Shown here: in pieces, positions 18,704 to 26,458 of the stretch
Layout: each line of letters starts with the position of its first letter
How positions within the stretch are numbered: position 1 is the stretch's first letter
NCBI GenBank assembly: GCA_026627345.1
Contig: JAPNUP010000059.1
Location: forward strand, 1 to 32,012
Direction: 5' to 3'
DNA: 32,012 nucleotides
Origin: Bacillota bacterium
GTDB lineage: Bacteria; Bacillota; Bacilli; Alicyclobacillales; SLC66
Program-made: the position numbers and the translations under genes
The notes under the pieces: generated by a model
Told to the model about the DNA's origin: nothing
What the model saw: the letters and a program-made list of their open reading frames with translations, nothing else
Databases searched by the model: none

Positions 18704-19423
18704 GTGTTTTTACTTGGAACGCTCGTCAATACGGTATCCATCCTTCTTGGCACGACCATCGGCTCGCTTTTCTCATCCATCCCTGAACGGTTAAAGACTA
18801 CCGTTATGCAAGGGGTGGGTCTTTTTGTTGTTGCCCTCGGTCTGTCGATGGCCTTGTCGGGCATCAGTGACACACTGTACATCGTATTTGCCGTCGTGAT
18901 TGGGAGCATTCTCGGGGCCTGGTGGAACATAGAAGATGGGCTACAGCGGTTTGGAAAGTATGTGGAGAGCAAGATCGGAAAGACCAATGGCCAGATGGCA
19001 GAGGCTTTTGTCTTTGCCAGTCTGGTCTATTGCGTTGGATCTATGGCGGTGGTTGGGGCGATTCAAAGTGGTATGAATGGGCAAAATACCATTCTCTACA
19101 CAAAAAGCGTACTCGACGGCTTCTCGGCTATCGTGTTCACCTCGACCATGGGTATTGGTGTTGGACTCGCTGCCATACCGGTATTCTTGTATGAAGGGCT
19201 GATCGCGCTCTTAGCCTACTTGTTTGGATCAGCCCTACATTCAGAAATTCTCATTACCGATATGACCAGTGTCGGTGGTATATTGATTATGGCGATCGGG
19301 ATCAATGTACTGGAGATCAAAAAGCTGCAAGTTGGCAACATGCTTCCTGCCATGCTTGTAGTCGTTGTGCTCAGGTGGCTAGGGTTACACGGATCTGGAA
19401 TATGGCACGCCATCGCGCATTGA
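18704..19423 (+). CDS. DUF554 family membrane protein
   Basis: Integral membrane protein of the DUF554 (YdfK-like) family with no established function. The start is GTG 18704, 7 nt after GGAGG; the open frame further upstream overlaps parB and lacks a ribosome binding site. The product has 239 residues with about six to seven hydrophobic segments. The N-terminal FLLGTLVNTVSILLGTTIGSL and the segment GVGLFVVALGLSMAL are typical of the family, which has an internal Gly-rich pattern. It sits 19 nt downstream of parB and may be co-transcribed. No substrate can be named. Confidence 0.8.
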   Translation: MFLLGTLVNTVSILLGTTIGSLFSSIPERLKTTVMQGVGLFVVALGLSMALSGISDTLYIVFAVVIGSILGAWWNIEDGLQRFGKYVESKIGKTNGQMAEAFVFASLVYCVGSMAVVGAIQSGMNGQNTILYTKSVLDGFSAIVFTSTMGIGVGLAAIPVFLYEGLIALLAYLFGSALHSEILITDMTSVGGILIMAIGINVLEIKKLQVGNMLPAMLVVVVLRWLGLHGSGIWHAIAH

Positions 19424-19538
19424 GACTGAAGGTGGCAGCAATCCTGTCCGCAACGGCGCTGCTTGGGCGATCAGCATGAGCCTGTACATGAGGAAACTCA
19501 CCGCGCGTCGATTATCTCATTAGGGTAGAGGAGACACC

Positions 19539-20045
19539 ATGAACACAATCATATCACTGCTCACGACATCGAAATCGTTGCTCATTATCACCGCGGCCAG
19601 TCTGCTTCTTGCTATCATCTCGCTGATCATCGCCGCCGCCGCCGCTGGGTCTGTCGGTCGCCTGAGAAAGCGATACAAAGCGATGATGCGTACTGCGGAA
19701 GGGAAGGACCTAGAAACGCTGATATTCCAAGCGCATCAACAAGTCGATCAGCTTCTCGATCAGGTCGCGGAGCAAGAAGCTCGTCTGCGTAGGCAGGAGT
19801 CGCGTGTGTCCAATAAAGTACTCACGCCTGTGGTGACACGCTATAATGCCTTCGGTGAACCTGGTAACGACTTGAGTTTCTCAGTGTCGATCCTTGATGA
19901 GAGTAAGACGGGCGTCGTGTTAAGCAGTATATTCGGTCGCGAAGAGTCCAGAACCTACGCGAAGCCGGTGGCGAATGGTCGCTCCACGTACACGCTGACA
20001 CCTGAAGAACTGAAAGTCATCGAGGAGTCTGGGAAAGCAGACTAG
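19539..20045 (+). CDS. DUF4446 family protein, N-terminal membrane anchor
   Basis: A 168-residue protein with one hydrophobic helix (about 13-37, with five consecutive Ala encoded by a GCC run) and a positively charged follow-on RLRKRYKAMM, then a predicted coiled coil (about 55-95, rich in Gln, Glu and Leu) and a C-terminal globular part with VTRYNAFGEPGNDLSFSVSILD and YTLTPEE. This pattern fits the DUF4446 family, which lies near parB in many Bacillota. The function is unknown. ATG 19539 has AGAGGAGA a few nt upstream. The preceding 115 nt hold no recognisable element. Confidence 0.85.
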   Translation: MNTIISLLTTSKSLLIITAASLLLAIISLIIAAAAAGSVGRLRKRYKAMMRTAEGKDLETLIFQAHQQVDQLLDQVAEQEARLRRQESRVSNKVLTPVVTRYNAFGEPGNDLSFSVSILDESKTGVVLSSIFGREESRTYAKPVANGRSTYTLTPEELKVIEESGKAD

Positions 20046-20086
20046 ATTGTTGCCTGAGATGCTCGCTGCTCCGCGGGGGTTGCCCC

Positions 20087-20130
20087 AAAAGGGATGGATG
20101 TATCCAAGGGTGGATACATCCATCCCTTTT
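20087..20130. terminator. Bidirectional terminator, 20-bp perfect stem
   Basis: Arms 20087-20106 and 20111-20130 are perfectly complementary with a 4-nt AGGG loop. Each arm starts with AAAA or ends with TTTT, so it can terminate both the rightward DUF4446 transcript and the leftward yyaC transcript, which converge here. Confidence 0.95.
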
Positions 20131-20135
20131 GCTAT

Positions 20136-20792
20136 TTAAAAGCGTTGTCTGATGCGGTCACCGAATCGGTAAGGGCGGTTATCCATGCGCGGGGCCAGTG
20201 ACGACCCTGAATCGGTCGCTTGGGAAACAGGCGGTGCGACCGCAAGCGCTAGCGACTGCGCGATCACCTCGGACATCCGCACCACAATGTGTAGCCTCGT
20301 ATTTTGCAGCACAAAGTACTCCATAAACCCACCTACGTTAACGATCCCCGTGATGTGCACGTCGCCTACTGGCGGTAGTTTTTTGTGTACCCCCGCGCCC
20401 GGGCGAAGTGGGCCGTCGCCAAGCGTGATCTGGCCTACGGTGGAGAGCTGTCCTAAGCATGCATCTACTGCGATGACGAAGGGGTGCGGGACATCGGATT
20501 CTATACGCGCAAGCGTCTCGGACAGATTCACAGCATGAACAGGGTGTTCTAAAGTTCCGTATAAGCGGACGTCAGGTGCTTTTGTAGCCAAATAAGACCC
20601 CGTGAGTGGTCCTAAGGCATCCCCGGTCGAGCGATCCGTACCAATGCACACCACTACCAGTGACGAGTGGGCTGGACGATGCTCGAGCCTCTCTGAGATG
20701 GCAACCGCCAGCGAAGACTCAACGGCCTCGCTCGCATAATCGAATTTGGACGAACCTTTAGGTAGGATTCCCTTTAGTAACAGCTGGATCAC
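20136..20792 (-). CDS. yyaC: Sporulation protein YyaC (DUF1256, GPR-like fold)
   Basis: Member of the YyaC family, found in spore formers and related to the germination protease GPR. The core begins VVVCIGTDRSTGDALGPLTGSYL and includes the conserved FVIAVDACLGQLSTVGQITLGDGPLRPGAGV with PPVGDVHITGIVNVGGFMEYF. A start at GTG 20792 gives 218 residues, close to the B. subtilis length; the frame is open to ATG 20894 but that would leave little room for promoters of the divergent pair. Neither start has a strong ribosome binding site, so the N-terminus is uncertain. The gene is one of the few minus-strand genes in the right arm. Confidence 0.85.
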   Translation of the reverse strand: MIQLLLKGILPKGSSKFDYASEAVESSLAVAISERLEHRPAHSSLVVVCIGTDRSTGDALGPLTGSYLATKAPDVRLYGTLEHPVHAVNLSETLARIESDVPHPFVIAVDACLGQLSTVGQITLGDGPLRPGAGVHKKLPPVGDVHITGIVNVGGFMEYFVLQNTRLHIVVRMSEVIAQSLALAVAPPVSQATDSGSSLAPRMDNRPYRFGDRIRQRF

Positions 20793-20948
20793 ATCCCGAG
20801 AGAGGTTAATAGTACAGTATGTGACGGTAAATGCTGAAAATATACGCGTGCTGCGACACAAGACAGAAAATGCGTGGATCTCCCAGTCACCCATATCTGC
20901 GATGCAAAAGACATAGAATTAAGTAGGACAAACACCAGGAGGACCTCG

Positions 20949-21536
20949 ATGCTCGACATTGCCATTCTCTGCATCATCAGTTGGCTTGCCTGGACAGGTT
21001 ACCGACTGGGGGGCACTGCTGCACTGATTCAGCTGTCGGGAACCGTAGGCATGCTCTTCGTTCTCGAAAAGACCAGTCCCTGGATCCGACTGCTAGGGCA
21101 CGACGCCGGGCTCGAGGAAGCCTTGACCCGCTGGCTCATGCGCCTACTTGACCCGGTGCTGCCTGTGTGGAGAGCACTGAAAGGGGGCGTTGCCCCTGCG
21201 TCGACCGCACCAGGCCTGTCCGCTGCCAACGCCTTGGCACGCACCATTTATCTTGATGTCACTACAGGAGGATATGCCGTTGCGATCTACTTTGGGTTAC
21301 ATATGGCTTTAAAAAGCTTGGAAACCCTTTGGCCATACGGAGGTCTGAAGTACAAGCGACCGCTAGCAGGTGCCGTACTTGGCACAGCCGTCGGTGTATT
21401 TGCCAGTCTACGGGTATTACAAGTGCTCAGTCTTTGGATCTACCTTCATCACTTCGGGGCGGGGGAAGAACTCTTGTATCACTCTGCCTTTGTGCACGCA
21501 TGGACGGGATGGTTCACGCATGGTATAGTCGAGTGA
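20949..21536 (+). CDS. CvpA-like membrane protein
   Basis: A 195-residue integral membrane protein starting at ATG 20949, with AGGAGG 6 nt upstream. The N-terminal pattern (LDIAILCIISWLAWTGYRLG, then a second helix) recalls the CvpA/colicin V production family, in which the second segment follows a Gly-Tyr-Arg-Gly turn. Additional hydrophobic segments lie at about 115-135 and 147-175. Similarity is by pattern only and could be coincidental for a helical membrane protein. It is divergent from yyaC and 23 nt upstream of the DUF951 gene, with which it probably forms an operon. Confidence 0.55.
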   Translation: MLDIAILCIISWLAWTGYRLGGTAALIQLSGTVGMLFVLEKTSPWIRLLGHDAGLEEALTRWLMRLLDPVLPVWRALKGGVAPASTAPGLSAANALARTIYLDVTTGGYAVAIYFGLHMALKSLETLWPYGGLKYKRPLAGAVLGTAVGVFASLRVLQVLSLWIYLHHFGAGEELLYHSAFVHAWTGWFTHGIVE

Positions 21537-21559
21537 AATGACCTGCTACGGGGGTTCTT

Positions 21560-21787
21560 ATGGTAGACAAGCTTTTCGCTTTAGGCGATATCGTCACGAT
21601 GAAGAAACCACATCCATGCGGGTCCAATGAATGGGAGATTATTCGCATGGGAATGGACATTCGAATCAAGTGCGTGCAGTGTAAACGCAGTGTTCTCCTC
21701 ACTCGCCGTGATTTTGAACGATCGCTTAAAAAAGTGATACGCACTGCTCAGGATGCTCCTGCAGTGGACGCGCGCACAGATGAATAA
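21560..21787 (+). CDS. DUF951 family small protein (YyzM-like)
   Basis: A 75-residue protein. The family core is unmistakable: FALGDIVTMKKPHPCG, then WEIIRMGMDIRIKC and a short Cys-x2-Cys (C38, C41), which with C20 could bind a metal. The C-terminal tail (about 60-75) is a variable extension. B. subtilis has the homologue yyzM next to ychF. The start is ATG 21560 after GGGGG. The coding end overlaps the next gene by 8 nt. No biochemical role is established. Confidence 0.88.
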   Translation: MVDKLFALGDIVTMKKPHPCGSNEWEIIRMGMDIRIKCVQCKRSVLLTRRDFERSLKKVIRTAQDAPAVDARTDE

Positions 21788-23744
21788 GACAGTGCACACC
21801 GCATGCCCGCTCGATTGCTATGACGCCTGCACGATGATCGCGCATGTACAAGATGACGTTGTCGTGCGCGTCGAAGGCAGACCGGATCATCCCATCACCC
21901 GCGGACGACTTTGCACGCGTGGCTATCACCTTGTGAATCGAACGAATAGCCCACAGCGCGTCACAATGCCGCAAAAGCGGGTGGGAGAGACTTGGCAGAC
22001 GATTTCCTGGGAACAGGCGTATACGGAGATTGCCACAGAGATCAAACGAGCCCTTTCACGACACGGCCCCTATGCGATGATGAACAGTTATGATTATGGA
22101 TCGAGCGGCTTGATGAAGCTGGCCTGTGATCGCTTTTTTCATATGCTTGGCGGCTGTACCGAGACGGTCGGGAGTATCTGTTGGGCGGCTGGACTCGCGG
22201 CTCAGGAGTACGACTTTGGCCGTTCGGAATCACATGATCCGCAAGATATGGCCGACCACGCGCATGCGATTGTGGTGTGGGGGCGCAATCTCGCGGTGAC
22301 CAATGTACACCAGTTGCCCTTTTTGCAAGCGGCCAAACAGCGGGGAGCGAAGCTGATCGTCATCAACCCCTTGCCGACACCGCTCGACGCCATGGCAGAC
22401 GAGGTTATTTCACTCGAACCGGGGACAGACGGGCTGATGGCGCTCGCAGTCTGCAAAGAGCTGATCGCGCACGACTGGATCGATCGAGACTGGTTAGATG
22501 CTTCGGCGACAGGCTATGAAGAGTTGGTCGCTACGCTTGCAGACTACTCTGTGGCCGAAGCGGCGGCCGCTTGTGGTGTGGAGCAAAGCACGATCCGATC
22601 ATTGGCCGAGATCTATGCACATGGGCCGGTGGCGACGATCCTTGGCATTGGCTTACAGCGCCATGCGGGTGGAGGTAACACGATTCGCGCAATTGACGCC
22701 GTCGCCATGATTAGCGGCAACATCGGACGCCCCGGGTCCGGTGTCCACTATGCCAATCGACATGCGCTGCCTTATGTAGACTGGGACACGCTGCAAACGG
22801 CAGGAGATCCGCAGCCGCATCGTCAGTTCGCACGTACGACGCAGGCCCACGACATTTTGACGGCCGATCCGCCTGTTGAAGTCTTGTTTGTATCGCGAAC
22901 GAACCTCGTCGGGCAGTTGCCCGATACCGCGCAGACGATTCGTGCTTTGCAAAGTGTTCGGACGGTGGTGGTGATCGATCACTTTCACAACGCCACGTCC
23001 CAGTATGCAGACTATTTTCTGCCGGCGACCACAGTCTTTGAAGAAGAAGATGTCATGTTTACGACGATGTGGAACCCATATGTAGGCTACGCGCACCAAG
23101 CGGTTCCTGCGCGCGGGGAAAGTAGGCCGGATTGGGTGATCTTTCGGGACTTGGCGCGTGTACTTGGCTTAGGGTCAAGCTTGGAGATCGAGCCGAGAGC
23201 AGTGATTAGGCAGGCGCTCGCGCCGTGGCTCGCGCAAGATGAGGATTTCGAAGAACTGCTACGGGTAGGGTATAAGCGATTACCGCTGCCAGGCGTCGCA
23301 TATGCAAGCGGTGTATTCACCACATCGTCCGGAAAGGCAGAATTATATGCTGGCTCGGCTTTACGGGACGGGCAGCCCGCCGCTGCCTGTGCGGTGCCTA
23401 CACGGTATCCGTATCACTTACTCACGATTCACCCTAAGTGGCAAGAAAACTCGCAAGGGCAGGAGGCGCCGCGGGTACAAGAGACTGTGCAAATCGAGAT
23501 CGGCACTGAAATCGCGCGTTTCCACCACTTGCAAGACGGCGATAGGGTAACGGTGCGCACATCGACCGGGTGCCTGTCTTGCACGGTGAGTATCAACCAA
23601 AGGCTACGCGCTGATACTGTCAAAATGGAGCAAGGGTTTAGTAGAGGTTCTGACAGTGTGAACCTGCTCGTGCCGATGTTGACATCGGACCTTGGCCAAG
23701 GTAGTGCACAGTACGACACTTGGTGTAACATCGAGAAGGCTTGA
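21780..23744 (+). CDS. Molybdopterin oxidoreductase, YyaE-like
   Basis: Member of the DMSO reductase/formate dehydrogenase superfamily, 654 residues from ATG 21780. It begins with a [4Fe-4S] motif, Cys9-x3-Cys13-x3-Cys17 and Cys45 (CPLDCYDAC...GRLC). The molybdopterin domain contains VGSICWAAG (Cys134), IVVWGRNLAVTNVHQLPF, and DYFLPATTVFEEEDVMFT. The C-terminal dinucleotide-binding domain has LLTIHPKWQENSQG and RVTVRTSTGCLSCTV. There is no Tat signal, so it is probably cytoplasmic. The substrate is not evident. No partner subunit, FdhD or electron carrier lies nearby. In B. subtilis the homologue yyaE sits in the same gene neighbourhood. Confidence 0.9.
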   Translation: MNKTVHTACPLDCYDACTMIAHVQDDVVVRVEGRPDHPITRGRLCTRGYHLVNRTNSPQRVTMPQKRVGETWQTISWEQAYTEIATEIKRALSRHGPYAMMNSYDYGSSGLMKLACDRFFHMLGGCTETVGSICWAAGLAAQEYDFGRSESHDPQDMADHAHAIVVWGRNLAVTNVHQLPFLQAAKQRGAKLIVINPLPTPLDAMADEVISLEPGTDGLMALAVCKELIAHDWIDRDWLDASATGYEELVATLADYSVAEAAAACGVEQSTIRSLAEIYAHGPVATILGIGLQRHAGGGNTIRAIDAVAMISGNIGRPGSGVHYANRHALPYVDWDTLQTAGDPQPHRQFARTTQAHDILTADPPVEVLFVSRTNLVGQLPDTAQTIRALQSVRTVVVIDHFHNATSQYADYFLPATTVFEEEDVMFTTMWNPYVGYAHQAVPARGESRPDWVIFRDLARVLGLGSSLEIEPRAVIRQALAPWLAQDEDFEELLRVGYKRLPLPGVAYASGVFTTSSGKAELYAGSALRDGQPAAACAVPTRYPYHLLTIHPKWQENSQGQEAPRVQETVQIEIGTEIARFHHLQDGDRVTVRTSTGCLSCTVSINQRLRADTVKMEQGFSRGSDSVNLLVPMLTSDLGQGSAQYDTWCNIEKA

Positions 23745-23756
23745 CTCGTATCGACG

Positions 23757-23822
23757 TTAGACTGCCAAAGCCCGGCGGTTGCGGCGGATACGATCGCGCA
23801 GTCTGCGTAACGCTTTGCCCAT
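23757..23822 (-). CDS. Arg-rich 21-aa peptide, unknown
   Basis: Minus-strand ORF from ATG (23822-23820) to TAA (23759-23757), preceded by AAAAGGAGGTG, which matches the anti-Shine-Dalgarno sequence over at least ten bases at an 8-nt spacing after GGAGG. Eight of 21 residues are Arg. The sequence is MGKALRRLRDRIRRNRR followed by ALAV, an amphipathic, highly cationic helix. It could bind RNA, DNA or a membrane, or be a leader. It is convergent with the oxidoreductase (13 nt apart) and divergent from ychF. No minus-strand promoter stands out. I do not recognise a family. Confidence 0.55.
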   Translation of the reverse strand: MGKALRRLRDRIRRNRRALAV

Positions 23823-23952
23823 GGTGGGCACCTCCTTTTAAAGCTCGGAGGTAGTGTTACCCAGATCGCGTATATTATCCAAAAATATCGGGTACGCATA
23901 CTGCACATCATGGTCATTCGGACCAAATCATCTACAATATGAGGTGACATGC

Positions 23953-25050
23953 ATGTCGCTTAAAGCAGGAATCGTTGGATTGCCAAACGTAGGGAAGTCC
24001 ACGCTATTTAACGCGATCACGAAAGCGGGCGCGGAAGCGGCCAATTATCCTTTTTGTACGATTGAACCGAACGTCGGAGTCGTCGAGGTGCCAGATGAAC
24101 GCCTTCAAGGGCTCAGCGCCGTCGTATCTCCGCAAAAGACTATCCCCACGACGTTTGAATTCGTGGACATCGCAGGGCTTGTCAAAGGCGCGAGTCGGGG
24201 AGAAGGGCTCGGGAATAAATTTCTCGCCCATATTCGCGAGGTCGACGCGATCGTCCATGTTGTACGCTGCTTTGAAAACCCTGACGTCACCCATGTATCG
24301 GGTCGGGTGGACCCTGTGTCAGACATCGAGACGATCGATCTTGAGCTGATCTTCGCCGACATGGATACGGTCAATAAACGGTTGGACCGCATGCGTAAAC
24401 AGACGAAAAGCGGCGATGCCAAGGCTAAGGAAGAAGTGAGCCTGCTAGAGCGCATAGCAGAGGCGCTAGAGCAAGGGTTGCCCGTGCGGCGCTTAGGGCT
24501 CAGTCTCGAAGAGAAGCTGGCGATCCGCGATCTGCACTTGCTCACGGAAAAGCCGGTCTTGTATGCGGCTAACGTGCAAGAAAGCGAGGTTGCCGCACAG
24601 TCTACTGCGCTGGTGGACGTCGTGAGAGTCGTCGCCGCTGCAGAAAATGCCGAAGTGATTGTGATCAGCGCCCAGGTGGAAGCGGAACTCGCAGAACTCG
24701 ATCCAGAGGATCGTGTCGCGTTTTTAGAGGAGCTGCATCTGTCAGAGTCAGGACTCGATCGTTTGATCACAGCGGCTTACCGCTTGCTCGGTTTGATCAC
24801 GTACTTTACGGCCGGACCGCAAGAAGTCCGCGCCTGGACGATTCATCGCGGCACTAAGGCACCACAGGCGGCGGCCGTGATCCATACGGATTTCGAGAAA
24901 GGATTTATCCGGGCGGAGACCGTCGGCTATGAAGATTTGGTGCGCGCAGGAACGATGAATGCCGCTCGCGATGCAGGGCGACTTCGCCTGGAAGGAAAAG
25001 ATTATGTCGTGCAAGACGGTGACGTGATGCATTTTCGTTTCAATGTATGA
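23953..25050 (+). CDS. ychF: Ribosome-binding ATPase YchF
   Basis: Obg-type P-loop protein that binds ribosomes and prefers ATP. It is 365 residues from ATG 23953, which follows GAGGTG; the frame is open upstream but the homologous start is MSLKAGIVGLPN. The P-loop is GLPNVGKS (9-16). DIAGLVKGASRGEGLGNKFL is the G3 region. NVQE (in YAANVQESEV) is the altered G4 motif NxxE, known to shift nucleotide preference from GTP to ATP. The C-terminal TGS domain ends GKDYVVQDGDVMHFRFNV. Confidence 0.96.
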   Translation: MSLKAGIVGLPNVGKSTLFNAITKAGAEAANYPFCTIEPNVGVVEVPDERLQGLSAVVSPQKTIPTTFEFVDIAGLVKGASRGEGLGNKFLAHIREVDAIVHVVRCFENPDVTHVSGRVDPVSDIETIDLELIFADMDTVNKRLDRMRKQTKSGDAKAKEEVSLLERIAEALEQGLPVRRLGLSLEEKLAIRDLHLLTEKPVLYAANVQESEVAAQSTALVDVVRVVAAAENAEVIVISAQVEAELAELDPEDRVAFLEELHLSESGLDRLITAAYRLLGLITYFTAGPQEVRAWTIHRGTKAPQAAAVIHTDFEKGFIRAETVGYEDLVRAGTMNAARDAGRLRLEGKDYVVQDGDVMHFRFNV

Positions 25051-25056
25051 TATAAT
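25048..25056 (+). promoter_or_regulatory. rpsF operon promoter (extended -10)
   Basis: TGATATAAT (25048-25056) carries an extended TGn motif and a perfect TATAAT. It overlaps the ychF stop codon. No good -35 hexamer is present. Transcription would start near 25062, giving a ~70-nt leader for rpsF that contains a 6-bp hairpin (25090-25106). Confidence 0.65.
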
Positions 25057-25132
25057 GACCCGTCGGTAAGTAGGAGATCTGCCATCCTTGCCCTGCACGA
25101 CAGGGCCTTATGTCCACAAGGAGGTGAACTGG

Positions 25133-25429
25133 ATGCGCAAGTATGAAACGCTTTACGTGCTGCGTCCTGATTTGGAAGCGGAGAAAACGCAAGAACTGGT
25201 TGAGCGCTTTAAGGAAGTCGTGACGAGTCACGGCGGCGAACTCGACGAGGTCAATGAATGGGGTAAGCGCCGGCTGGCTTACGAGATAGACAAGTTGCGT
25301 GAAGGCTACTATGTCTTGATGAGGTACCACGCTGGAACTGACTTTACTAAAGAACTGGAACGCCTATTTAGAATCAGTGATGATGTCATGCGGTATATCA
25401 CGACCCGCGTCGACGAGGCGGCTGTCTAA
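25133..25429 (+). CDS. rpsF: Ribosomal protein S6
   Basis: Small-subunit protein that binds the central domain of 16S rRNA together with S18. From ATG 25133 the protein is 98 residues, starting MRKYETLYVLRPDL, the family start. AAGGAGGTG lies just upstream. The rest (EWGKRRLAYEIDKLREGYYVLMRY, RISDDVMRYITTR) is standard. An open frame 15 codons further upstream overlaps the ribosome binding site and is rejected. First gene of the rpsF-ssb-rpsR operon. Confidence 0.97.
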   Translation: MRKYETLYVLRPDLEAEKTQELVERFKEVVTSHGGELDEVNEWGKRRLAYEIDKLREGYYVLMRYHAGTDFTKELERLFRISDDVMRYITTRVDEAAV

Positions 25430-25469
25430 AGATTTGCTGTAACAACCGCTTCGGATTTTTGACGTCGGG

Positions 25470-25490
25470 CGGCTCCACCGCATAGAGCCG
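25470..25490 (+). promoter_or_regulatory. Hairpin at the ssb ribosome binding site
   Basis: CGGCTC (25470-25475) pairs with GAGCCG (25485-25490), with a 9-nt loop CACCGCATA. The 3' arm ends where the ssb ribosome binding site (GGGGGAGG) begins. The loop contains CCG, a feature of the hairpins that bind the S6:S18 complex in other bacteria. Such regulation here is a guess. Confidence 0.35.
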
Positions 25491-25504
25491 GGGGAGGATT
25501 CGCG

Positions 25505-25972
25505 ATGTTGAACCGGATCATTTTAATTGGACGATTGACGCAAGACCCTGAATTGCGCTATACCCAGTCAGGCACGGCTGTTGCCTCATTTTCTCTGGCA
25601 GTGGACAGGCCACGGGCTAACCAGTCAGGTGAGCGAGAAACCGATTTTATCAACATCGTAGTGTGGCAAAAGCTTGGTGAACTCTGCGCGCAGTATCTTC
25701 GCAAGGGAAGACTTGCGGCGGTCGAAGGGCGCTTGCAGATTCGCCAGTATGAGAATCGTGAAGGTCAGAAAGTCAGGGTTGCTGAAGTTGTGGCAGACAA
25801 TGTACGCTTCCTTGATCGTTCCGAGTCGGGACCGGGCTCTATGAACCCGGGCGCCGCCGAACGGCCTGCACCTGAGGCCCCAGGACGCGCTCCGGCTGCT
25901 AACCGGTACCAGGATGACCCATTTGCTGACGATGGTCGCCTTGACATCGTGGACGATGACCTCCCGTTCTAA
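25505..25972 (+). CDS. ssb: Single-stranded DNA-binding protein
   Basis: OB-fold protein that coats single-stranded DNA in replication and repair; functions as a tetramer. The 155-residue product has the OB fold at about 1-106 (LNRIILIGRLTQDPELRYTQ, TDFINIVVWQKLGELCAQYLRKGRLAAVEGRL) and a flexible Pro/Ala-rich linker ending in the acidic tip DDDLPF, which docks partner proteins. The ATG has GGGGGAGG about 7 nt upstream. It lies between the rpsF and rpsR genes, as in other Bacilli. Confidence 0.97.
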   Translation: MLNRIILIGRLTQDPELRYTQSGTAVASFSLAVDRPRANQSGERETDFINIVVWQKLGELCAQYLRKGRLAAVEGRLQIRQYENREGQKVRVAEVVADNVRFLDRSESGPGSMNPGAAERPAPEAPGRAPAANRYQDDPFADDGRLDIVDDDLPF

Positions 25973-25998
25973 ACTGATCGGGAAAGAGGTGTGACAGT

Positions 25999-26229
25999 AT
26001 GGCTCGCAAAGGACGCGGCGGTAAACGTAAACGCGTATGCCAATTCTGTGTAGATAAGATTGCGGTAGTGGATTATAAAGAAGCTAACCGCTTGACGAAG
26101 TATTTGACGGAGCGCGGTAAGATTCTTCCGCGCCGTATCTCTGGAAACTGCGCTGGTCACCAGCGTCAGGTAACAGTCGCGATCAAACGCGCACGGCAGA
26201 TCGCTTTAATGCCGTATAGCACTGAGTGA
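25999..26229 (+). CDS. rpsR: Ribosomal protein S18, zinc-motif (C+) type
   Basis: Small-subunit protein, partner of S6; 76 residues. The family core is [22 protein letters not shown] and [10 protein letters not shown]. It also carries Cys14-x2-Cys17 (VCQFC) and Cys51-x2-His54 (NCAGH), which together can hold a zinc ion. B. subtilis S18 lacks these residues, so this is the C+ version. ATG 25999 is preceded by AAAGAGGTG. It ends the rpsF operon and is followed by a hairpin terminator. Confidence 0.97.
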   Translation: MARKGRGGKRKRVCQFCVDKIAVVDYKEANRLTKYLTERGKILPRRISGNCAGHQRQVTVAIKRARQIALMPYSTE

Positions 26230-26250
26230 TTTGGTAGGGCCAGACGGTGA

Positions 26251-26286
26251 AAGAAGGGCTGCTCTTCATATGGAGCAGCCCTTCTT
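26251..26286 (+). terminator. Terminator of the rpsF-ssb-rpsR operon
   Basis: A perfect 14-bp stem (26251-26264 with 26273-26286), an 8-nt loop and a short T-rich tail, beginning 21 nt after the rpsR stop. Confidence 0.85.
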
Positions 26287-26301
26287 TCTACTCATCGCTG
26301 C

Positions 26302-26430
26302 CTATGCGCAGGTGCCACAGGTTAGGCGCGAGGTTGTCGAAGAAGGAATCTGACGCTTGTTGTAGAATACATTTCTTTAAGAACACTGCTTTTAGGGGCT
26401 GCGCATCAAGGTCTGCGCATAGACGTTTTT
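26302..26430 (+). promoter_or_regulatory. Possible attenuator upstream of yybS
   Basis: A terminator-like hairpin lies at 26408-26430: AAGGTCT with AGACGTT (one mismatch), loop GCGCAT, then five T. A 10-nt sequence CTATGCGCAG (26302-26311) is the exact complement of CTGCGCATAG (26413-26422), which overlaps the hairpin loop and 3' arm, so pairing the two would prevent the hairpin. A second partner, CTGCGCAT, is at 26399-26406. No promoter was found, so the element may act on read-through from rpsR. The functional claim is inference. Confidence 0.35.
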
Positions 26431-26458
26431 CACACACAGTGAGTATCGAGGTACTGAG

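Noticed and set aside
20815-20850. Sporulation-type promoter (GTATA ... CATACTG) upstream of yyaC
   Set aside because: The spacing is 19 nt and the -10 is imperfect; not enough to call a sigma-F or sigma-G promoter.
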